A DNA stretch of 64,000 nt, from assembly GCF_001623525.1 (NCBI RefSeq), contig NZ_CP015225.1, positions 5,716,501-5,780,500 of the forward strand, given 5' to 3'. The translations under genes were made by a program, and so were the position numbers. The notes under the pieces were generated by a model that was not told the DNA's origin, ran no database searches, and was given only the letters and a program-made list of their open reading frames with translations. Shown here in pieces: positions 55,151-64,000 of the stretch. The first letter of the stretch is position 1. Each line of letters opens with the position of its first letter. This stretch comes from Pseudomonas fluorescens. Lineage in GTDB: Bacteria; Pseudomonadota; Gammaproteobacteria; Pseudomonadales; Pseudomonadaceae.

Positions 55151-56095
55151 ATGGAACCCTCCTACACCCTAAGCCCACACCAGCCCGTCCCAGCTCTCCC
55201 ACCCAAGGGCCTGATCGCCGTGATCGCCCCCGCCGGTCCCGCCCCCCTGGACACGGACAAAGCCATCCAATGGATGCGCGCCCGAGGTCATGAGCTGCGG
55301 ATCTTCCCAGGCGTCTACGAAAAGAACGACTACCTGGCCGGCAGCGACGAAGTACGACTCAACGACCTGCACACCGCCTTCGCCGACCCAGAAGTAACCG
55401 CGATCATCTGCCTACGCGGCGGCTACGGCACGCCCCGGCTACTGGACCGCATCGACTTCGACCTCCTGCGCCGCAACCCCAAACCATTCGTAGGCTACAG
55501 CGACATCACCGCCCTGCACCTGGCCATCAGCCGCTACGCAGGCTTCGTGACCTTCCACGGCCCGCTGCTCAACGCCGATCTGCTGGGCGACAAGGAACCC
55601 CCAACCGTCACCTCATTTTTCAGCCTGCTGCGTGGCCAGTTGAAGGCCGGCAGCGTGCTAAGCCATCCGGCAACGTATCCATTGACCACCGTTGAACCGG
55701 GCATCGCCCACGGACGTCTGCTGGGCGGCAACCTGTCGATGATTGCCGCGACCATGGGCACGCCTTTTCAGATCGACGCCGAAGGGGTGATCCTGTTCAT
55801 CGAAGACGTCAACGAGCCGCTGTACCGCATCGACCGATTGCTGACTCAACTGCGGTTGGCCGGCACGTTGCACCAGCTACGCGGCGTTTTGGTGGGAGAT
55901 GTGGCCGGGGTCGACGTCGAGGCGTTGAACCGCTTGCTCAAGCAGACCTTCGAGCCGTTGCGTATCCCGGTGCTGTCCGGCTGGCGCAGCGGGCACTGCG
56001 ATCCGAATCTGACCTTGCCCATGGGGGCCTTGGTGACGCTCGATGCGGAGGAGAAGAGGTTGGTGCTGGAGCAGGATGTGGTGGTCAGTCGCTAG
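55151..56095 (+). CDS. ldcA: Murein tetrapeptide LD-carboxypeptidase
   Basis: A 314-residue cytosolic S66 serine peptidase that removes the terminal D-Ala of tetrapeptides in murein recycling. The catalytic Ser is in FVGYSDITALHLA near residue 117, Glu in GNLSMIAATMG...LFIEDVNEP near 217, and His in WRSGHCDPNLTLPMG near 284, with LRGGYGTPRLLDRID near 94. It works downstream of AmpD-type amidases and with Mpl, whose gene is also in this window. The start is only 24 bp from the large inverted repeat. Confidence 0.95.
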   Translation: MEPSYTLSPHQPVPALPPKGLIAVIAPAGPAPLDTDKAIQWMRARGHELRIFPGVYEKNDYLAGSDEVRLNDLHTAFADPEVTAIICLRGGYGTPRLLDRIDFDLLRRNPKPFVGYSDITALHLAISRYAGFVTFHGPLLNADLLGDKEPPTVTSFFSLLRGQLKAGSVLSHPATYPLTTVEPGIAHGRLLGGNLSMIAATMGTPFQIDAEGVILFIEDVNEPLYRIDRLLTQLRLAGTLHQLRGVLVGDVAGVDVEALNRLLKQTFEPLRIPVLSGWRSGHCDPNLTLPMGALVTLDAEEKRLVLEQDVVVSR

Positions 56096-56118
56096 TCATG
56101 TAGCGCCTGGGAGTCAGC

Positions 56119-56189
56119 CATCGCGAGCAAGCTCGCTCCCACAGGTTGATTGAGAACACCTGTGGGAGCGAGCTTGCTCGCGATAGCGG
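56119..56189. repeat. Inverted REP pair between convergent genes
   Basis: CATCGCGAGCAAGCTCGC and TGTGGGAGCGAGCTTGCTCG face each other across ~20 bp between ldcA and the transglycosylase, both of which end here. Confidence 0.85.
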
Positions 56190-56207
56190 CAGTCGCCATA
56201 AGGCGAA

Positions 56208-57530
56208 TCAGCGGCTACGCAACGCCTCCAGCAACTGCTGCGTCGGATACCCATCCGCCGGCCAGCCGAACGACTGCTGGGCACTGCGGATGGCCTTGCG
56301 GGTGTTGGCGCCGATGATGCCGTCGGGGTTGCCCGCGTCGTAGTTGTGCTTGCTCAGCAGTGTCTGCAATTCGATGCGTTCGCTGCGGCTCAGGGGCAGG
56401 TCCTCCTTGGGCCACTGGCCATAGACCAGTCCGCCGTCGGTAAAGCGCTTTGACAATAACCCGACCGCCAAGGCATAGGACGACGAGTTGTTGTACTTGA
56501 GGATGGCGCGGAAGTTATCGAAGATCAGGAACGCCGGGCCGCGATGGCCGGCCGGCAGGAGCAGAGACGCCGAGAGCTGTTTGTCATCCGGGGTTATTGG
56601 CAGGCCGCCATATTCTGAAACCCCCAGTCGCTCCCATTCAGCAACAGGCTTGCGGATCGTGCCATCGGCCAGGGTGTAGTCGAAGCCCTCTGGGAGATCG
56701 ACCTCGAACCCCCATGGCTGGCCACGCTGCCAGCCGGAGCTTTGCAGGTAATGGGCGGTCGAGGCCAGGGCGTCGGTGGAGCTGCCCCAGATGTCGCGGC
56801 GACCGTCGCCGTCGAAATCCACTGCATGGGTGTTGTACGTGGTGGGAATGAACTGGGTCTGGCCCATGGCGCCGGCCCAGGAACCGAGCATTTTTTCCGG
56901 TGTGATATCGCCCTGTTGCAGGATTTGCAGCGCGGCGATCAGTTGCGCATGGGCAAAACCCGGGCGCCGTCCTTCGTAGGCCAAGGTCGCCAGGGAATTG
57001 ATCACCGACTTGCTACCCTGGAACTGGCCGAAGTTGCTCTCCATGCCCCACACCGCCACCAGCGCCTCGCGATCAACGCCATAACGCTGCTCGATACTTT
57101 GCAGGACCTGGGCGTTCTGCTGGATCAGGCTCTTGCCTTTGTTGACCCGCAGTGGCGATAGCGCGCCATCGAGGTATTCCCACACGGGACGGGTGAATTC
57201 CGGCTGGCTGCGATCGGCCTTGATCACGCTCATGTCCGGGCTGACGCCGACAAACGCACGATCGAACAGGTCGCCACGGATACCGGCGGCCAGTGCCTCC
57301 TTGCGAAACCCTGCCTGCCATTGCGCGAAGGTCTGGGTGGGCGCAATGGCCAGGTCTTCACCGGTCGGCACCAGGGGCGGGACGATGGCCGGAGCGGTCA
57401 CGGCGGGGGCTGTCTGGAGCGGTTGGGCGTCGGCGGCAGTAGGTTTTTCGGCGCAGGCGACAAGCAGGGCAACGCTGGCGGCAATAATCATCTGGCGCAG
57501 TGGCCAACGATGGGAAAGACAGAAGGGCAT
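56208..57530 (-). CDS. Lytic murein transglycosylase, MltB-like lipoprotein with peptidoglycan-binding domain
   Basis: A 440-residue enzyme. The N-terminal hydrophobic segment ends in LLVAC, a lipobox. The SLT domain has the catalytic Glu in VWGMESNFGQF near 168 and GSWAGAMGQTQFIPTTYNTHAVDFDGDGR near 215-243. The last 60 residues form a PG_binding_1 domain (LQTLLSKHNYDAGNPDGIIGANTRKAIRSAQ). ATG 57491 would give a shorter and better signal peptide. It is related to but distinct from the mltB in this window. Confidence 0.9.
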   Translation of the reverse strand: MPFCLSHRWPLRQMIIAASVALLVACAEKPTAADAQPLQTAPAVTAPAIVPPLVPTGEDLAIAPTQTFAQWQAGFRKEALAAGIRGDLFDRAFVGVSPDMSVIKADRSQPEFTRPVWEYLDGALSPLRVNKGKSLIQQNAQVLQSIEQRYGVDREALVAVWGMESNFGQFQGSKSVINSLATLAYEGRRPGFAHAQLIAALQILQQGDITPEKMLGSWAGAMGQTQFIPTTYNTHAVDFDGDGRRDIWGSSTDALASTAHYLQSSGWQRGQPWGFEVDLPEGFDYTLADGTIRKPVAEWERLGVSEYGGLPITPDDKQLSASLLLPAGHRGPAFLIFDNFRAILKYNNSSSYALAVGLLSKRFTDGGLVYGQWPKEDLPLSRSERIELQTLLSKHNYDAGNPDGIIGANTRKAIRSAQQSFGWPADGYPTQQLLEALRSR

Positions 57531-57602
57531 GCACGGGTCCAGAAATACAAATCAGGTGCTGACCTTATCATGCGAAAGGGGTGTAGGGCTTGTCCGGGTG
57601 TT

Positions 57603-57767
57603 TCAAGCTGCCACAAAGCAAGAAGCCTCCCAGTTGTCAGACTGGAAGGCTTCGCGGCGGTAGCTGCCTTTGCCCTTGGCGGGTCGTTCCTGGCGGCTGC
57701 GGAACAGGGGCTGGGCGACGATGGATTTGGCCTTGTTGGGGCCATGCCTGGATGGCTTTTTGCTCAT
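57603..57767 (-). CDS. arfA: Alternative ribosome-rescue factor ArfA
   Basis: A 54-residue basic protein, too short for most gene callers and often missed. It has the ArfA core: PLFRSRQERPAKGKGSYRR then NWEAS. ArfA binds the empty mRNA channel of stalled ribosomes and recruits RF2 when tmRNA fails. In other bacteria the gene carries a hairpin before the stop so that full-length product is made only when trans-translation is impaired; such a hairpin is present here. ATG 57767 begins MSKKPSRHG. Confidence 0.88.
   Translation of the reverse strand: MSKKPSRHGPNKAKSIVAQPLFRSRQERPAKGKGSYRREAFQSDNWEASCFVAA
57623..57652 (-). promoter_or_regulatory. In-gene hairpin of arfA
   Basis: On the coding strand AAGCCTTCCAGT pairs with ACTGGGAGGCTT (one G-T or mismatch) across CTGACA, followed by CTTGCTTTGTGG. 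It covers codons for AFQSDNWEA, near the end of the frame, where terminators or RNase III sites make arfA mRNAs stop-less. Confidence 0.75.
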
Positions 57768-57893
57768 GATGGTGTCTCTCGTGGGATGGGGTTTGCGGTG
57801 CAAATCATGGTGCAGAGTTGGCGGGCTGTCCAGTCCCTGCATTGTGCAGGGAGTGTCGTTCGGACGGACACACATGGTGTAGCGAGAGATTAT

Positions 57894-58016
57894 CTGTGGC
57901 GAGGGGATTTATCCCCGCTGGGGCGCGAAGCGTCCCCCTTCATACTGCCTGACACTGCGCAGTGCCGGGTTTTAGGGCTGCTTCGCAGCCCAGCGGGGAT
58001 AAATCCCCTCGCCACA
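57894..58016. repeat. REP doublet, GGGGATTTATCCCC type
   Basis: CTGTGGCGAGGGGATTTATC and its inverted partner between arfA and the end of holA. Confidence 0.85.
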
Positions 58017-58043
58017 GATATGCAGTGTGCTCTTGCTGTGTGT

Positions 58044-59081
58044 TTACTCGGCAGGCAACGCCAGTCGTTGACCGGCCATCAACAGCGACAAGCGACTGAG
58101 GCTCATCCACGGTGAGCCGGCGGCCTGGCCCTTGATCTGCGCGTCGATGCGCTGGGCTTCGAGGAGCAATTGCGCCCAGCGCGATGCGGAATAGCGTTGC
58201 AGGGCCTTGCTCATCAGCGGTTTGCGCTTGTCCCAGACGGGTGGTCGGGCCTGGCTGAAGGCTTTGTCCAGTGGGACGCCCTGGCTGTATTGCAGGGACA
58301 GGTTGGCCAGCAGGCGTAATTCCCGGGCCAGGGCCCAGAGGATCACCGGTGGCTCGACGCCTTCGCCCCGCAGGCCTTCGAGCATGCGCAGGGCATGGGC
58401 GGCCTCACCGTTGAGGATCGCATCGGTCAGCCCGAAGACATCGAAGCGCGCACTGTCGGCCACGGCAGCCTGCACCGTTTCCACGGTGATCTGCCCGCCT
58501 TCGGCCATCAGCTTGAGCTTTTCGATTTCCTGGGCGGCGGCCAGCAGGTTGCCTTCGACCCGGGCGGCGATCAGTTCCACCGCGTCCTGGCTGGCCGAGA
58601 GGCCGGCCTGGGACAGGCGCTGGCGGATCCAACTGGGCAACTGGCTGACATCCACCGGCCAGATCTGCACGAACTGGGTCTGCGGGCCTTCGACCAGGGC
58701 CTTGCCCCATTTGGTCTTTTGCGCGCTGCCGTCGAGTTTCGGCAAGCTGATGAGCAGCACGGTGTCCTCGGCCGGGCGAGAGCAATATTCGATCAGCGCA
58801 GCGGCGCCTTTGTCACCGGGTTTGCCAGACGGCAAACGCAGCTCCAGCAGGCGTTTTTCGGCGAACAACGACATGCTCGCCCCGGCCTGCAGCAGCGTGC
58901 CCCAGTCGAAACTGGCGTCGGCGGCAAATACCTGGCGCTCGTCGAAACCCTGCTGGCGTGCAGCAGATCGGATGGCGTCGGCGGCTTCCTGGCACAGCAG
59001 CGGGTCATCGCCACTGATGATGTAGACCGGCGCGAGGGCGCCTTGCAGGTGTTTGCCGAGTTGGGCGGGAGCGAGCTTCAT
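58044..59081 (-). CDS. holA: DNA polymerase III delta subunit
   Basis: A 345-residue clamp-loader subunit that opens the beta clamp. N-terminus MKLAPAQLGKHLQGALAPVYIISGDDPLLCQEAAD, then FDERQVFAADASFDWGTLL near 55, and GNLLAAAQEIEKLKL near 180. ATG 59081 is the usual start. It follows lptE (40 bp) on the same strand, the leuS-lptE-holA order of gammaproteobacteria. Confidence 0.95.
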   Translation of the reverse strand: MKLAPAQLGKHLQGALAPVYIISGDDPLLCQEAADAIRSAARQQGFDERQVFAADASFDWGTLLQAGASMSLFAEKRLLELRLPSGKPGDKGAAALIEYCSRPAEDTVLLISLPKLDGSAQKTKWGKALVEGPQTQFVQIWPVDVSQLPSWIRQRLSQAGLSASQDAVELIAARVEGNLLAAAQEIEKLKLMAEGGQITVETVQAAVADSARFDVFGLTDAILNGEAAHALRMLEGLRGEGVEPPVILWALARELRLLANLSLQYSQGVPLDKAFSQARPPVWDKRKPLMSKALQRYSASRWAQLLLEAQRIDAQIKGQAAGSPWMSLSRLSLLMAGQRLALPAE

Positions 59082-59120
59082 AAGAGAAGGCGAGCGGGGC
59101 GCCGGAACGCCCCGCAAGGC

Positions 59121-59726
59121 TTATTCAGCCGGGATCTGCATCGGCGACTGTTGCGGGGTTTCCGCTTCAGCCTTGCGTGCCGCTTCCAGCGCATCGGCTT
59201 CGGCCTTGGCACGGGCGTTGGCGGTCTGTTGCAGTTGCTCCAGCTGGGCCGGGCTCAGCTGTTGCAGGCGCAGCATCATGCGTTGCACGAGGTCACGACG
59301 CATTTCATCGCGCACTTCGCTCGACTCCTGGTCGGAACCGGTGATGTTGTTGCCATCGTGCAGGTAGACCTTCTGCACCTGCAGCTTGTCGTCCAGCAGT
59401 ACCAGGTCGTTCTGGCCGCGGATCTCATAGCTCAGTACGTTGTTCAGTTCGTACTCGGCGGAACGACCGGCACCGGCATAGCTCAGGCTGCGCTGGCTCT
59501 GTTGTTCACGGGCCAGTACCAGCTTGTACGGGGCCCCGCTGTAGACTTTCACGCCACTGTTTTCCAGGGTGTCGCGCAGCAGTTTCACGGTGTCGCCATA
59601 GGCGTCCCGTGCGCTGAGGTCCAGTTCCGTGATGGCCAGCTCGGTGGTGCCGGTGCCGCGCAGTTGGAAGCCGCAGGCGCTCAACAGGACCGCCAGGCCC
59701 ACTACCAGCAGATTACGTTTGATCAT
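59121..59726 (-). CDS. lptE: LPS-assembly lipoprotein LptE
   Basis: A 201-residue outer-membrane lipoprotein that plugs LptD and assists LPS insertion. The signal VVGLAVLLSAC has the lipobox Cys near 18, followed by GFQLRGTG, the LptE hallmark. The LSYAGAGRSAEYELNNVLSYEI strand is near 75. The last 40 residues are Ala/Glu-rich and probably disordered. The start is ATG 59726; the longer frame overlaps nothing useful. Confidence 0.94.
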   Translation of the reverse strand: MIKRNLLVVGLAVLLSACGFQLRGTGTTELAITELDLSARDAYGDTVKLLRDTLENSGVKVYSGAPYKLVLAREQQSQRSLSYAGAGRSAEYELNNVLSYEIRGQNDLVLLDDKLQVQKVYLHDGNNITGSDQESSEVRDEMRRDLVQRMMLRLQQLSPAQLEQLQQTANARAKAEADALEAARKAEAETPQQSPMQIPAE

Positions 59727-59816
59727 CTTGTTGCTCCCCTTGAACCCTATGGGGGTCGACCATGCGACCCCGCAGGTTGTATTCGGCGCCAGGCTTGAGC
59801 CTCGCGCCCGATCCAA

Positions 59817-62615
<2,799 letters not shown>

Positions 62616-62726
62616 TCATCGGCGATGAGCCGTGTTCAGGGCCGTTGGTCGCGGCGCACTGCCGGTTTGCCCAGCGAAGCTAAGCTTCTCAATGGGGAGT
62701 GAGTCTTATCTTCAATGAGGTGAGGG

Positions 62727-63047
62727 ATGGTTGAATCACAACGAAAAGTCGCTACACCTGAGTTGTACGAAAAACTGATCGATCGTCTCGGGGTGGCCCT
62801 GGACGCTGCAAGAACCGCCGGTCGCTTGCGTGATGAGCGCCCGGTAGAGCTGGAACTGCGAGGCTTGAGCCCCGCAGAGTTCGAACTGGTCAAGGCTTAC
62901 CTTGAACAGGCCGGACATAACCCCCCCACCAGTGGGGCCCAGGTACTCAAGCGTCTCGAAGCGCCCCGTTCGGCCAAGGTTGTGTGGCTCAAGGACCGGA
63001 CGCCTGATAAGGATGCAGTAAAGATCCGGTCGCTGCAGTTCAAGTAA
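62727..63047 (+). CDS. Small conserved protein of unknown function
   Basis: A 106-residue hydrophilic protein with strong coding character: MVESQRKVATPELYEKLIDRLG, LELRGLSPAEFELVKAYLEQAGH near 43-65 and a basic end VVWLKDRTPDKDAVKIRSLQF. No transmembrane segment or known motif was recognised. It is divergent from leuS across a 303-bp gap in which I see no repeats or clear promoters. It precedes the YdcF-like gene by 103 bp on the same strand. Confidence 0.7.
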   Translation: MVESQRKVATPELYEKLIDRLGVALDAARTAGRLRDERPVELELRGLSPAEFELVKAYLEQAGHNPPTSGAQVLKRLEAPRSAKVVWLKDRTPDKDAVKIRSLQFK

Positions 63048-63150
63048 AGCCGGATTCACGCGTGTCGCTTTTTTGGGTTCAAGGCTTTTTCGAATCTGTT
63101 GTCGCTTTGCGTCAACCCCCTTAGGCTTCGGGCATCTATGGAGATGCCCG

Positions 63151-63912
63151 ATGCCCTTTCGCTATTTCATCAAACAACTTCTATTGCCGCCCGGCATTCT
63201 TCTGCTGCTGTTGGCGCTCGCCTGGTGGTGGCGCCATTCTCGGCCGCGCCTGGCCCGCCTGTGTTTCGCCGTGGGCCTGGGCGGTTTCTGGTTGATGAGC
63301 CTGCCGGTGGTGGTGCAGTGGAGCGCCAAGGCATTGGAGCGTGAGCCGCCGCTGCTGCGCAGTGAATGGGCGACCCTGGCCCAGCGTGCCGACGCCATCG
63401 TGGTGCTGGGTTCCGGTCGCGAGCGCGGTGACCTGGCCTGGGGTTCCGACCAGCCTACCGGTGTCGGCCTCGAACGCCAGCGTTATGCGGCGCGACTGGC
63501 CAAGGCGTCGGGCTTGCCCGTGCTGACCACTGGCGGCTTGCACTACGGAACCCCGCCCAGCGAGGCCAAGTTGATGGCCGACTCGATGCTGGAGGATTTC
63601 GGCGTCAACGTGCGTTGGCAGGAAGGACGTAGCCGCACCACCTGGGAAAACGCCCAGATGAGCGCCGAGATCCTGTTGCCGGAAGGCATCAAACGGGTTG
63701 TGGTGGTGACCCAGGCGTGGCACATGCCGCGGTCGGTCTGGAGTTTCGAGCGGTCAGGATTTGAAGTGGTGCCGGCGCCTGTCGGCTTCCTGGGCCCGGA
63801 CAACGCCCGGCCACTGGGTGGCTGGATGCCGGAGTTCAAGTCGATCTGGCAGTCCGGGCAGTTGATGAATGAGGCGATGGGGTTGTTGGGGTATTGGTTG
63901 TTCTATCGCTGA
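63151..63912 (+). CDS. YdcF/ElyC family membrane protein (DUF218)
   Basis: A 253-residue inner-membrane protein. Two N-terminal hydrophobic segments (8-27 and 37-55) precede a DUF218 domain: ADAIVVLGSGRERGDLAWGSD near 86, ERQRYAARLAKASGLPVLTTGG near 112, EGRSRTTWENAQMSAEILL near 159, and VVVVTQAWHMPRSVWSFERSGFEVVPAPVGF near 185. ElyC of E. coli affects undecaprenyl-carrier use in envelope synthesis; the reaction is not settled. ATG 63151 begins at the natural N-terminus. Confidence 0.92.
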   Translation: MPFRYFIKQLLLPPGILLLLLALAWWWRHSRPRLARLCFAVGLGGFWLMSLPVVVQWSAKALEREPPLLRSEWATLAQRADAIVVLGSGRERGDLAWGSDQPTGVGLERQRYAARLAKASGLPVLTTGGLHYGTPPSEAKLMADSMLEDFGVNVRWQEGRSRTTWENAQMSAEILLPEGIKRVVVVTQAWHMPRSVWSFERSGFEVVPAPVGFLGPDNARPLGGWMPEFKSIWQSGQLMNEAMGLLGYWLFYR

Positions 63913-63937
63913 ACGGCTTTGCGGTGAATTGTTTATC

Positions 63938-63981
63938 TGTGGCGAGGGGATTTATCCCCGCTGGGGCGCGAAGCGCCCCCC
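63938..63981. repeat. REP element at the right edge
   Basis: TGTGGCGAGGGGATTTATCC followed by GGCGCGAAGCGCC; its inverted partner, if any, is outside the window. Confidence 0.75.
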
Positions 63982-64000
63982 ATTCAAACTGTCTGGCACA

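Overview
The window comes from a pseudomonad, most likely of the Pseudomonas fluorescens group. The evidence is the GC-rich codon use of the core genes, the gene order proA-nadD-rsfS-rlmH-mrdA-rodA-mltB-rlpA-dacA-ybeD-lipB-lipA and ldcA...arfA-holA-lptE-leuS, an eat-eutBC-exaC-eatR ethanolamine locus, a levansucrase gene, a DUF6124-type protein, and dense GTGGGAGCGAGC / GTGGCGAGGGAGC REP palindromes in almost every intergenic gap. No rRNA, tRNA or CRISPR array was seen.

Layout. (1) 1-708 is the 3' end of a polymorphic-toxin gene with an ADP-ribosyltransferase-like tip, followed by its probable immunity gene; both are AT-rich. (2) 942-10178 is an amino-acid block: cystathionine gamma-synthase-like enzyme, permease, LysR regulator, divergent threonine-synthase paralogue, Lrp regulator, then, after a three-copy 320-bp REP array, a homoserine dehydrogenase overlapping an aldehyde dehydrogenase. 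The enzymes all fit chemistry of the homoserine skeleton, so a homoserine or related amino-acid catabolic module is plausible. (3) 10268-11444 is a complete IS110-family element that split a REP sequence; a bridge-RNA-like loop in its 5' non-coding end carries guides matching both halves of that REP. (4) 11727-14117 holds levansucrase and a DUF6124 gene. (5) 14187-19550 is an AT-richer restriction island: HTH protein, C5 cytosine methyltransferase and Eco29kI-like GIY-YIG nuclease on one strand; Z1-domain ATPase and Vsr endonuclease on the other.

(6) 20119-23151 has an S24 repressor-protease, inorganic pyrophosphatase, an MtfA-type peptidase and a DedA protein. (7) 23898-32475 is the ethanolamine catabolic locus: permease, ammonia-lyase EutBC and acetaldehyde dehydrogenase, with two good sigma-54 promoters and the divergent sigma-54 activator. 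(8) 32838-42430 is mixed housekeeping: mpl, ubiX, small lipoprotein, MORN/C13-peptidase lipoprotein, MaoC hydratase, LrgAB-like pair, LON-domain protein, DedA-PAP2 fusion, 3-methyladenine glycosylase. (9) 42627-54076 is the conserved proA-to-lipA run, which links NAD synthesis, ribosome silencing and 23S methylation to the elongasome (PBP2, RodA), septal/lytic enzymes, PBP5 and lipoate synthesis. (10) 54092-55126 is a 1-kb non-coding stretch with a 260-bp inverted repeat and two microsatellites. (11) 55151-63912 has ldcA, a lytic transglycosylase, arfA with its in-gene hairpin, holA, lptE, leuS, a small conserved protein and a YdcF-type membrane protein.

Starts were moved inward from the longest open frame wherever a ribosome binding site, a gene overlap or the family N-terminus called for it. 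All functions are read from motifs and context by eye; no database search was run.
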